Below, one piece after another: positions 1 through 10,528 of a DNA stretch of 64,000 bases; position 1 is the stretch's first letter, and each line of letters starts with the position of its first letter. The stretch comes from Lineus longissimus (taxonomy: Eukaryota > Nemertea > Pilidiophora > Heteronemertea > Lineidae). The stretch lies in NCBI RefSeq assembly GCF_910592395.1, contig NC_088314.1:14136001-14200000 (forward strand), in the 5' to 3' direction. Both the position numbers and the translations under genes were made by a program. The notes under the pieces are model-generated. The model ran no database searches. It was not told where the DNA came from and saw only the letters and a list, made by a program, of their open reading frames with translations.

Positions 1-313
1 CTTAGCATTTCGTTTACTGACTCTCTGTCACTTTTATTTGGTTATGCGGTGATGAATGCGTACCGCTGGAGTCAGTAAACCTCGACTTTCTATACGAATA
101 GGGGTTGAGGCCAGTGTAGGTCAATATGAAAACATGCACTTTATAGAACACTTTCAGCCAAGTGCTTGTAATCACATTTTCCTATTCTGGTGTACATGTA
201 CATGCTACACAACACAGCCCGTGCAATAATCTCCACAACTTATGTAATTATGGTAGAAATAAGCGCAAATTGCGCCATTAAATTAGCGAAGAGCTACAAA
301 AACACAGATTTAT

Positions 314-1214
314 ACGAAAGCACAAAAGGCTCATTCGACAAAACTTACTTCGACAAAATTGACTTCGACATAACTCACTTCAACAAAGACTTCGACAAAA
401 TTGATTTCGACAAAACTCACTTCGACAAAACTCCCTTCGACAAAACTCACTTCGACAAAATTTACTTCGCCAAAATTCACTTCGACAAAACTCACTTCAA
501 CAAAACTCACTACGACAAAATCGACCAATCAAATCGTGTTTTACATACCTACCTATGTGTTTTACATAGGTAGGCCAGAGGGCGATATTTAGGTCATAGT
601 AGCTATCATGGCGGTCAAGGATCCACCAAACACGAGGGTATAAATCTCTGATGAGCAAAACTCGTTCGTATTTATTTTCCGAAACCGCGAGTCACTAAAG
701 GTAGAAGAGCTTGTTAAGTACACTACTTATAAATGAGTTTTATGAGTAAGGGCCTGGCCTAACGGCCTGCGGTAATTGTAAGACGCTGTCATTACTGTAA
801 AATCACGGCACGGATATCTGTTTGTATGTATCATGATATGCTACCATACACATAAAGCATCTGTCTATTTAAGATACATGTCCACAAGAAATGTAACGTA
901 GTGAAGCAGAAAATAAATACGAACGAGTTTTGCTCATCAGATATTGATACCCTCGTGTTGGGTGGATCCTTGACCGCCATGATAGCTACTATGACCTAAA
1001 TACCGACCTCTGGCCTACCTTTGTAAAACGCATAGGTAGGTATGTAAAACACGATTTGATTGGTCGATTTTGTCGAAGTCAATTTTGGGGAAGTCAATTT
1101 TGTCGAAGTGAGTTTTGTCGAAATCAATTTTGTCGAAATCAATTTTGTCGAAGTCTTTGTTGAAGCGAGTTTTGTCGAAGTACGTTTTGTCGAATGAGCC
1201 TTCTGGGCTTTCGT
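314..1214. mobile_element. Foldback-type element FB1, 901 bp, 8-bp target duplication
   Basis: The element has long inverted arms (about 314-680 and 905-1214). The outer arm is a tandem array of a 15-bp motif (consensus ttcgacaaaactcac), about 13 units on the left and fewer on the right. The inner arm is unique sequence repeated in inverted form. The ends acgaaagc...gctttcgt are flanked by AGATTTAT at 306-313 and 1215-1222. The empty site is preserved in the neighbouring tandem unit at 1846-1853 (atatttat). No transposase is encoded; the ORFs reading FDKTH-type repeats are by-products of the 15-bp periodicity. The architecture recalls Drosophila FB and sea-urchin TU elements (family knowledge). 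Assignment to a superfamily is inference. Confidence 0.9.
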
Positions 1215-1627
1215 AGATTTATCTACTTAATATTCAGGAAAGCTTCATCAACATAAACCTATTATTAGGTGTGTTGAAGCTACCATCCGGAAATACCAAC
1301 CAGCAAAGCCACGTCGAGTGCCACAGAACAGGAAATATTCGCGGTTGAATCTCCCTGTGCTTTCAATTTATTTGCTGTCGTCTGCTAGCCGCTTCGGTAA
1401 CCATAACGGAAAGTGATTTGTTGACACTGTCCGAATCCCCACACTATAATGGAGTTGTCCTCTGAAGAGAACAGTTCTAAAATTCCGAAAGTGCCAGGCC
1501 AAGTTGCATCAATTTGGCAGACGAAGCAATTAGTGAAATAGGCACAATGTCATTTTGAATTCGCTAGAAATTTCCCCTTTGGTGAAGGTGTGTCAGTTTA
1601 TAAATAATCATCTGATCTATATGTCGT

Positions 1628-1675
1628 ATAATATATATATTATATATATATTATAATATATATATTATATATGCG
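1628..1675. repeat. AT-rich palindromic tract
   Basis: Alternating ataatatatatatta runs form nested self-complementary stretches. The tract is absent from the second tandem unit, so it probably expanded after the duplication. Confidence 0.7.
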
Positions 1676-2876
1676 TATATTGTTGGATATGTCCTAATCT
1701 ATCGGTACAGTTGAACAGTTCCTATTCTGGTGTACATGTACATGCTTCACAACACAGCCCGTGCAATAATCTCCACAACTTATGTAATTATGGTAGAAAT
1801 AAGCGCAAATTGCGCCATTAAATTGGCGAAGAGCTAAAAAAACACATATTTATCTACTTAATATCCAAGCAGCTTCATCAATATAAACCTATTATTAGGT
1901 GTGTTGAAGCTACCATCCGGAAATACCAACCAGCAAAGCCACGTCGAGTGCCATAGAACAGGAAATATAACCATAGGTAACCATAGCGGACAGTGTTTGT
2001 TGACACTGTCCGAATCCCCACACTATAATGGAGTTGTCCTCTGAAGAGAACAGTTCTAAAATTCCGAAAGTGCCAGGCCAAGTTGCATCAATTTAGCATG
2101 CGAGGCAATTAGTGAAATAGGCACAAGGTCATTTTTAATTCGTTGGATGATTCCAGTTTGGTGAAGGTGTGTCAGTTTATGAATAATCATGTGATCTATC
2201 TGTCGTGTAATTATTTTAGATAGTCGAAGTGGGATGTGGCAGAACATTCCATTACACTAATGTATTGTTCGAACTGTCCTAATCTATCGGTACAGTTGAA
2301 CAGTTCTAGGCCTGAACAGTTCTGGCACTGTTCCATTCAACAACCAAACTCACAACAGGCTGAAATGCGTCTGTTGACATATCGCGGCCCGTCGATGAGG
2401 TCATATCCCCCTTGTTGGGATATAGCTAACGAGCATCTGAATAATCCACTGTAAATGTCCCCAACTGAATTATCCCCAACAACTAGAGCAGCAATTTAAA
2501 TTGTAATGTCGAATAATGATCCTTTGCAGCCAATGCATGGCCGAAAGAACTCACGGTTGGTAAAGGTGAAGAACCCAACTTCTGAAGAGTAGGCGAGTTT
2601 CCGCCAGTATACGTCCGTCATGAGGGTCTGTCGTGAAGGATACCTTTGGCAGGGAAATTGGTCAGACGCAAATTCATAGACGGGTGGAAAAAAGGAATTG
2701 AATAACTACTTCAAACTCGCACGGTGACGAAACATTGGTGTTGTTGGTGTTTTCGTCAACAATTCAGATGACTTGGATTTGGTAGGCATCTCTAGTAATT
2801 TACAATTAAAGCGGCCCATCCACCCGCAATATTATTGTGCAATATTCCGGGTTGTGCAAAATCATTATATAACTGT

Positions 2877-3074
2877 CTACCTTACACAATATATTGGGTA
2901 AAATTCAATTTCACGCAATTCCTCGAGCAGCCATTCGTGGGTAAAGTCGTGTCGTCGGGCGAACCAGTCTTTCATCCAGACTCGCGGGGTTTTCCTTTTC
3001 TTCGTCTTCTCTTTTTCAAATGCAAATTCAATAGCTGGAGATAATGCTGTGTCACTGTCGATGCCCGGCTCCAT
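2877..3074 (-). pseudogene. Possible N-terminal fragment of a Harbinger-type transposase
   Basis: The minus-strand ORF has a basic tract followed by RVWMKDWFARRHDFTHEWLL and then EELRE. It resembles the KRRxRVWxRxWLxRR...LLxEL segment found at the start of many PIF/Harbinger nucleases (from memory of the family). No catalytic part follows within the duplicated unit. The second copy of this segment (about 14470-14650) has lost the frame through indels in its pyrimidine tract. The assignment is tentative and the similarity could be fortuitous. Confidence 0.35.
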
Positions 3075-3519
3075 AGCATGTGCTTAAGAAAGGTGTCTTC
3101 CGAGCAAATGACCCCCATAAATTATACCATACTATATAATCGATCGTGCCCGAATAATTTTTCGAAATCATTGAATCAATATTATTGGCACAATAAAACT
3201 GCACGTGGATGGGCCACTATTGATGAGTTTGACCCCTGTGACCGTGAAACGTTGGTCAAATCAACAATCTAGGTGATACGAGAGGTAGCCTATTTTAGAT
3301 ACATCCGCCATTAAAGTTTACAAGTTCTACCTAAAACTATTAGCAGCAAAATAGCAAAGAACAAACGATTTCTAAGATGACCACCTTGAGCAGGTAGGTC
3401 ATCGGGAAAACGAATCTGGCCAAAGCGGTTACAAAACGTGTCGTGCTCTGTTTACCATACTACCAGACGAAGGAAGAAGCGGTGGCAACTCGTGTGTAAC
3501 CCCCCCCCCCTTGGAAGGT

Positions 3520-3765
3520 GAGTTCATTTTATCGGTTGATTTTGTGTAACTTTTTCGGTTGAATCACTTAATCGGGAGATGGTGTGTCACCTAAACGGTT
3601 GAGACGTGGGGCACCTGATCGGTCGATTTTGTGTCACTAATTCAGTTAGGTCACATAATCGGTTGATTTTGTGCCACTTTTTCGGTTAGGTCGCTTCATT
3701 GGTTGATTTTGTGTCTCTTATTCGGTTAGGTCACTTAATCGGGTGATGTCACCTAATTAGTTGTA
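3520..3765. repeat. Minisatellite of alternating about 20-bp motifs (copy 1)
   Basis: Imperfect tandem repeats alternate two related motifs, atcggttgattttgtgtcac and ttcggttaggtcacttaat. A poly-C run (about 3500-3511) precedes them. The same array occurs in the other duplication copy at 15122-15365, so the array predates the duplication. Confidence 0.85.
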
Positions 3766-4641
3766 ACAGGCCGTACCGGTCTAGTTCGTAAAAATGTATT
3801 ATCCGTGATTAACCAATAACAGTGCTGTGCCGCGAATTACGGTAAGCCACAAGGCGATGACTTGGTTTTATTGTGCAACTGAAGAACACAACTTCTGAAG
3901 AGAAGGCGAGTTTCCGCTAGTATACGTCCGTCATGAGGGTCTGTCGTGAAGGATACCTTTGGCAGGGAAATCGGTCAGACGCAAATTCATAGACGGGTGG
4001 AACAAAGAAATTGAATAACTACTTAAAACTCGCACGGTGACGAAACATTGGTGTTGACAAAATGCCGCCATCTTGGATTTCGGCATCTGCGATTCAAGTG
4101 TTTGATAATCCTACGTCATATACTGCGTCACCAGTTCAAACTGAAAGTCTTATCCAAACCTAAGTGCCGTCTTCTTTCATAAAACGGTTTATTTTATCAA
4201 TAAATAAGAATAACATGATCTTTGCAAATAAAACCTGGCACTTTCTGCAGTGTTTTAATGTGATTTTATGGAGAACTATAAATGTCGCGTAGGGCAGCAA
4301 ATCGCTTTCGCATGCTTAGTGGTGATGCGATAGCCTCTTTGCAAATAGTGTTTTCCCTTTTCTATATCCACGGTACTGCTTTTTCAATATGGTGCCAACT
4401 TAGTAGTACGGTACTAGAGGCGTTATAAGGAAAGAAATCAGTGCCTCTAGTGTCAAGATTGTGACGGCTTGAATTGATACTACCAACCTCGCTTTCGGAT
4501 CAGGTTACTCTTCTATTTCTTTACTACAAGCACAGTGCATTCGTGTCAGGTAAGCACACCTGCAATCGCCCCAAGCAATAACCACTATTGAACGCCTGAT
4601 CTTCCACTATGTGGACGAGGGATTTCAGTGCGTGTCTCCTG

Positions 4642-5595
4642 TAGGCCATGGGACGAGTGTGAAAAATGTGAAGTTCCGTTTGACAAATTAGCGGGCAAAT
4701 TGAAAACAGTCGTTTTTGGGTAATATGGGGGTGCTGATTTCAAAAATCAATTTTTCTCCCGGGTAAAGTTGCACATTAAGTCAGAAATGAGACCCTAAAT
4801 AGGGCCTTATGGTCCCAAAGTAGGGGTCAAAAAGTTGATGTCATCGAAACATGTCAACATGGGTATCAAAATGAAGGTATATGGGGGTACTTTAACATTG
4901 CATAGTTTTTGGCCCCCTTAACGAGCCGTGGGACCCCCAGGGAGGGTCAAAAAGGGCAAAAGTGGAAACTTTGACCGCCTCCCATGAGCTTCATGGGCAC
5001 CGCATGTGGATAAAAACTGTCTTATTCGACAGTACTCACATAGACCTTTTCATAGATACCCATGGCGACACCCTTGGGCAAAAGTTTTCGAGATCTTAAA
5101 TTTGGAGCCTAAAAAGGGATCAAAATTACTATCTCGGCAACCCTTACCCCAAGAGTGTTGTCATGGGTATCATTTTGAAGGTCTATACGATTACTGTCAA
5201 ATATATTATATTTTTTCCATTTATAGTCCCTATGAAGATCGTGGGACAGGGTCAAAGTTACCACTTTTGCCCTTTTTGACCCTCCCTGGGGGGTCCCACG
5301 GTTCGTTAAGGGGGCCAAAAACTATGCAATGTTAAAGTACCCCCATAGACCTTCATTTTGATACCCATGTTGACATGTTTCGATGACATCAACTTTTTGA
5401 CCCCTACTTTGCGACCATTAGTCCCTATTAAGGGTCTCATTTCTGACTTAATGTGCAACTTTACGCGGGAGAAAAATTGATTTTTGAAATCAGCACCCCC
5501 ATATTACCCAAAAACGACTGTTTTCAATTTGCCCGCTAATTTGTCAAACGGAATCCTTTTTCTAGACACATTTTTGCCACTCGTCCCATGGCCTA
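4642..5595. mobile_element. Foldback element FB2, 954 bp, long inverted arms
   Basis: Arms of about 340 bp (4642-4980 and 5250-5595) are inverted copies beginning taggccatgggacgagtg. A short centre lies at about 4985-5245. The element is missing from the sister duplication copy, where the join reads ctcctgtgatcgagaccc (16250-16266). Removing the element together with one CTG (4639-4641 and 5596-5598) restores a sequence close to that empty site, which supports a 3-bp target duplication. A TA duplication with a slightly shorter inverted repeat is the alternative. No ORF of note is present. Confidence 0.9.
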
Positions 5596-6229
5596 CTGTG
5601 AGACCCACGAGTGTATGTTAGTGTTGTCGAGATATGGACGTGTGGTAAAGAAAGGGAATGATCGGAGACTACCCTGCTCTGTTATTCCCCGCACGTCCCC
5701 CTTCTACACACTACGTCAATTGATGTAACTGTGTGTTAATTAAGGAAGTTCTTCAAAAAATGATAACTTTGCAAATCGTAAAAACTGACAAAACCGTTAG
5801 ACTTATGACGAAGTAATTGATATATTATTCTATCTCCGGAACTATAACACCAGATAACTCCACCCTGAGCCAGTCAATTAATATCCACCATGACTTACAA
5901 TTATGACCTGCTTATTTCTGGTTGATTGACGCATGAAATAAGACGTAAGTAGGCTGTCGTAATCAACACTGACCAGCCTAAGCCTTTTCCTCAACTTCTG
6001 CTATTTGACCAGGTATGACTGATAGGTCTTGCCCTATAACAGGCTTTTGCTAGGGTCATGAATATTCACCCTTAAGGTGAACCTAGTGACTTTTCTTTGT
6101 CTGGTGTTATAGTTCTGGAGATGAGTATTTGCTCTTTTAATGATATTATTAGTGTAAACATTTTCTAGACGTGGGAACAACCGATAATGTAGTAACAGCC
6201 GTTCTGGGGGAGTTTATCGACGGTGAAAG

Positions 6230-6508
6230 ATGGTATACGCACAACGACGGTATATCGGTGGACATGATGCTGAGTTTACTCACCGGGCTCGAAACGAAGC
6301 GTTGCCAATGGCTATGTCCTATATGTGTTGCTCTTTGTCCATGGCTGTATTAACAGAAATATTGTGTCGTTTCTTTAGAATTGATATTGAGGTTTCGGAA
6401 ACCCTCCTCCATTGTAGTGATTGGGGACGGAGCCTCATTCCTTGTATTCGAGGTTATAGAGTATTATATGATAACTACCGGGATATGCTTAGCGAGAAAG
6501 AACGGTAG
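6230..6508 (+). other. Unrecognised 92-codon ORF kept open in both duplication copies
   Basis: The ORF is present here and at 16883-17161 with only three amino-acid differences. It is rich in Cys and Met and has a helical look (MAMSYMC, TEILCRFF). I recognise no domain. Its preservation may simply reflect the recency of the duplication rather than selection, because surrounding non-coding sequence is similarly conserved. It is listed as a possible exon only. Confidence 0.2.
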
Positions 6509-6942
6509 TGACGCAGGCTAAATAGTAGAATTTTGTAATTAGAGCCGCTTGTGCTCGTGCTCTGCGGATAGCGTATCTGTTTACTCGCAGTCAGCATAAC
6601 TAGATGTAATAAAGACAACAGAGGTACATTGGGTGATTTCAAAGCTGTTGATAGTGTCAAGTTCGGGAACGTTGTACAGTTTTTTCAGCAGTCCTACATG
6701 CACGGTTTTTTCAAACAAGGATGTCGACTCCTAGCATTAAGTCTGATATGTGTTGATCACAGTGTTTCCCCAAAGGTTGCATTGTTGCTACATAAAATCC
6801 GTAAAAGCTTGGCATATTTAAAATTAAATCAACTTTGAAACCGCCCATCGTGTAATACACGTGGCCGAGATAACTTTCCCCCACGCAGAGTAATTTTAGT
6901 GTATGAAGGAAATGTTTTAATAGCATCCCCGTAGAACTAGCA

Positions 6943-7173
6943 TTGAATAAACTACACGATTGGCGAAATAGAAAGTTAAAAGTTGATAACATTTGTCTTG
7001 TGATCGACAACAACGCTCCACGCGGTCACTGGGCTCTTCCACGAGTCATCGAGGATGTGCCTAGTAGCGACGGATGGGTTCGGTTGGTCAAGGTTCGAAG
7101 TAAGTCCAGCGTTCTAACTCGTCCTGTTTCTCAACTGTGTCTTCTTGAGAGCAGTAAACACGACTTTGATTAG
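6943..7173 (+). pseudogene. BEL/Pao retrotransposon Pol C-terminus (DUF5641-like), orphan fragment
   Basis: The fragment matches the C-terminal domain that follows the integrase of BEL/Pao elements. It reads LHDWRNRKLKVDNICLVIDN, then PRGHWALPRVIE, a VRLVKVRSKSSVLTRPV stretch and the terminal LCLLE motif. Family members end in the same PRxxWxLGRV...VRxVxVxT...RPVxKLCLLE pattern. No reverse transcriptase, protease or integrase core is found upstream within the window, so this is a relic. The first few codons lie in the duplicated unit while the rest is unique to copy 1, which suggests the duplication boundary truncated a BEL element in copy 2. An LTR downstream was not identified. Confidence 0.75.
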
Positions 7174-7793
7174 AGTGTCCATGAAATTAAAACGGTGAAC
7201 TATGTGTCAATGAACTTATTCATTAATTGATTAATTAATCTACTTGATCGACTAGGAAACTATTTTTTCTGAATGTGTTTGTTGTTTTTACAATTTTGTT
7301 TCAGTTCTTAGATAGTGGAAAAATGCGTTACTCGTTATTTTCAGTATGCGCAAGCCCTGGCGCAAAATACCTTTCCCGCCATGTGAGTGCACGCCGAGAT
7401 CTGAGTTAAGGTCACCCCACTATTAAAACGCAACATCATTTCCAATTATCGTCGCAGTTGGGGGGGGGTCATCAAGCGCCATAAGCATGACGTTGGAAAA
7501 ATCGATACCAGCACCATGAGCACCAAGGGGTATTTCCTAGCTCCAGGAAAAGAATTACTAGAGCATCGTTCCACGGGGAAAGAGTCAATAGGTGGAGAGC
7601 TGCGCTAAATCGGGTCAAATCGGAGTCAACGTCGGAAAAGGGCGATTATTCAGTCTAATTTTAAATTTGTCCTTTTTGTGCAATTTGTTGATGGGAACTA
7701 CTTATGTAGAACAGGAGGTGACTGGGCAGCCGGTAGCTGGGTAATATTGACCTAAATAATGCCAATGGTCCTTTAGGGTGTCGAGTTGATGTC
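7174..7793. other. Gap between BEL relic and GPCR
   Basis: AT-rich non-coding sequence with a G run at about 7461-7469. No gene or clear repeat seen. It includes the 3' flank of the minus-strand GPCR. Confidence 0.6.
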
Positions 7794-9537
7794 TTATGTG
7801 TGACGCAAGGGGGCGCCGCCGAAGCAGTTGCGACACATGTCCATAAACGTGTTTCTGAACGATTTACCCACCGAAACATAGATGAAAAAATTTACAGTTG
7901 AATTTAATTTACTCACGAAATTGGCCCAGCGAGAAAAGTCATCAATTTCATAAGTTGTTATGAATCCTATGCCTTCTAGCTGAGTGAGCAACATGGTAAT
8001 GCTTGCTGGGAGTCGAAGCAGGATGAAAATGTTCACCATGGCAATAGTTAGTTTGGTACCGTCCTTCCCAGCTTCCTTATCCTTTGTTGATTTTATTGTA
8101 ACTTGTTCCTGTCGCATTCTTCTCCACCCACGAAGAACAGCCACGTTGACAGGTATCAAAATGCCAAACAGTGGTATCAAGTGTATCACGAGCATTACGT
8201 AGACATAATACCATACAAAATATGTGCTTGTTTTTCCAAATTGTCGGGTCATGAGCCAAGCTTCGAATACTTCTTCTTTCTCATTCCATACCCATTCCGT
8301 ATCTCTACTGCACATTTTTGGCATTACAGATATTAAAGAGAAAAAGAATGTCCCAATAACGGCCATCTTCGCATATTTGCGCGTGTCCATCGACTTTGCT
8401 TTCAGTGGCATACATATATGGATGTACCTTAAATAAAGTAATCGAATGGCAAACCAGACCAACGGTGATGTGTAGCGCTAACATCAATGAAACAAATACA
8501 TGTAGTTATTTTTTAATCTTTTAGGGATATTGAAGGGGATACAATAGTCTTACAACTTCGTCTATGACACGACGACAAGAACGATATCCGAATTCATTTG
8601 CATTTATCAACTTCAGGATCTTAACCATCCTGTTCAAAGAACTGGAAGAAAAATGTGGGGACTTGATGCCCACAGAAAAAGTGAACAACAGGTAATTTAT
8701 TAAAATGCTTACTACGCTGTTCGTTAAATATTTGAAAGTTTTAAATGAATTTGAAATTTCAAGTCGTGTGAATACGTACTGAATATGAATTTCGGCATTG
8801 CCGTTGTGTAGACAGACATATAAATACTATAAACACCAAATTTCAGCACATCTTTATGCATGATAACTGCACTTCGGCATTGTATATAACTGCATTTCTA
8901 TTTTCCTGGAACACCAGTAATTACGAACGGCGTACCCCTCTAAAGGGATCTAGACTTCCCGTCTTTCAATTGGTCGTCCAATCGCGAGGACTGTATACGT
9001 ACAACGAGGTAAAGTTACTAGCATTATCGGCATTCATTTCGCTAATATTGATTCTAGGGGAAAGGACAATTAGGGACAACATAGAATATCATTCGGCCGG
9101 CGGGTAAACCACGTTGAGATAAGTGCTCATGATATTTGTCCTTACCTGTCTATGGATATTGTGACAACGACGTAAACATCCCACATCTCTATCACATGGA
9201 CGATGGGAAACATGAGAATGGCATAGCTCTCGAAGGATTTATACACACCATATGTATGACCTCCCTTCACTTGAGCCATCACCCGATGCGGCACATCCAG
9301 TACAAATGAGAAGGAGATGTACAAGATATCACAGACAGCCAAGGCTTGGAGGAGGAAATACGCCGACGACGACGACCTCTTTTGGCGCCTGAATACAACT
9401 AAACAAAGCGCGTTACCGATAACGCCTGGGATGATAACGACAAGACTCAGGGTGAGCAGTACAAATATCTCGTATGCAGAATATGGCTTGCGAAGCCCTC
9501 TGGTTGTCAAAGCGAGAACAGATTCTGTGGTTTCCAT
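7794..9537 (-). CDS. Class A GPCR, FMRFamide/neuropeptide-receptor-like, two exons
   Basis: Coding exons are 9537-9146 and 8427-7794, with intron 9145-8428 (GTAAG donor, TTTAAG acceptor). Spliced length is about 341 residues, a normal compact rhodopsin-like receptor. The intron splits the Arg codon of the DRY motif (exon 1 ends ISID plus AG; exon 2 starts G TAC). Visible features: TM1 with IGN, TM2 with a conserved Asp in AVCD, TM3 ending DRY, TM5 with IPLFGILIP, TM6 with RLPAS, and TM7 NFFIY in place of NPxxY. There is no signal peptide, as is common in the family. Odd points: the usual TM3 cysteine (3.25) is not obvious and TM4 lacks the usual Trp. The overall pattern resembles invertebrate FMRFamide-type and related peptide receptors of the plasma membrane; the ligand cannot be deduced. 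It appears intact and is the clearest host gene here. Confidence 0.88.
8428..9145 (-). other. Intron of the GPCR gene (phase 2)
   Basis: The 718-bp intron is bounded by GTAAG and AG. It contains AT-rich sequence and no gene or recognisable repeat. Confidence 0.85.
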
Positions 9538-9639
9538 GACGTCAGTGGCTGATGGTCGTGTGTTACCTGTTTCCTAAGATGTAGGGGAGAATCAAGCAGG
9601 AATCATCATTGGTGCGGTGAGGTTTCTCACTTTAGTCTC

Positions 9640-10060
9640 ACTGGTTTTGGTAGTTGTTTATTTCGAAGAGTGCAGTAAAGGATCATATCCACTTTAATTT
9701 TGTTTCAAACGCGTTTCAAAACGAACTTAACATTAAATGAAACACAAAACGAAACTCAAATGATTTTTAAAACGTCTGTGAATTATTGTGGGCTGTTTTG
9801 TTTGCTCCCAGGAACGAATGCGCCACACGAAAGTCTAACGAACGTAAACGAACATCGTTTTAAACGAACTTCGTTTTAAATGAAAATATCAACGAAGATA
9901 AACGAACTTTGTACGAATGAAAATATAGGAACTTCGTTTTGAACGAACTTCCTTTCATAGGAAATGATCATTTAACAAAAACGAACAGGCGAACGAATCC
10001 TGGCCAGTGAGAAAAATGTACGAACCTGCTTTTGTCTTCAAACGAAATCAAAAACGAAAA
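9640..10060. repeat. Degenerate AACGAA/TTCGTTTT-rich tract
   Basis: Dispersed short motifs such as aaacgaacttcgttttaa recur many times on both strands, forming imperfect direct and inverted repeats over about 400 bp. No ORF of note. It may be a decayed minisatellite or the subterminal part of an element. Confidence 0.55.
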
Positions 10061-10528
10061 TATTTCTATGCTGAATAACGATATAAAAAAGGTGTTTACA
10101 GTCCATCCTTTCAAATCTGAGGAGTCGCATTTTTTTATAAGTATCGTAGGGAACTTACCTTTGGCTGAGACAGAATTTCATGAAAAACGAAAAAAAAACA
10201 AACTCTCATCTCGGCTGTATAAGACCAGATCATATTTTTCTTGCTGCCCGTTACATTTTAATATTCATTGGGGTATTACATGAGGGAAAGAGTTTAGAGA
10301 TTAGTAAATAGATGTAATAAGCAGTCATGTGTCGGATATCTTGGCCTAGCTCTTTGTGTGGTATATGAGCCTTGTTGATTTCATCAAGGATTGTGTGCGA
10401 GTAATTTGGTTTGATTGTGATTTTTGATTTTAGTGATACAACACTGTAAATTCTATTATGAATATTTTGGTTGCACTTTTATCGGTGATACGCATGAAGC
10501 ATGGAGCAAGGGATAGGCACAGTACAAC

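Larger units (their letters stand above)
181..2306. repeat. Head-to-tail tandem duplication, unit 1 181-1720, unit 2 1721-2306
   Basis: Two units of about 0.6 kb lie directly head to tail. Both begin with cctattctggtgtacatg (181 and 1721) and both end with the tract gtcctaatctatcggtacag (1691 and 2276). Unit 1 is longer because the foldback element at 314-1214 interrupts it. The units also differ by small indels and by an AT-palindromic tract (1628-1675) present only in unit 1. I see no convincing coding sequence; short ORFs on the minus strand of unit 2 are not conserved in unit 1. Confidence 0.9.
2347..6968 (+). repeat. Dispersed duplication, copy 1 (partner 13851-17621)
   Basis: This stretch aligns collinearly with 13851-17621 in the same orientation and at high identity, starting at aactcacaa and ending at gattggcgaaa. 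Differences are the foldback element at 4642-5595 (absent from copy 2), a patch at 2567-2745 that replaces copy-2 sequence 14070-14350, and small indels. Past 6968 copy 1 continues into a BEL/Pao integrase tail, whereas copy 2 changes to unrelated sequence. The parent may be a transposon, but I could not identify its ends. Confidence 0.9.

Noticed and set aside
190-573. ORFs with repeated FDKTH-like or STKLTSTKL peptides on both strands
   Set aside because: They are produced by the stop-free 15-bp repeats of the FB1 arm and are open in several frames at once.
5006-5335. 109-codon ORF at the centre of FB2
   Set aside because: Most of it lies in inverted-arm sequence and no recognisable domain is present.
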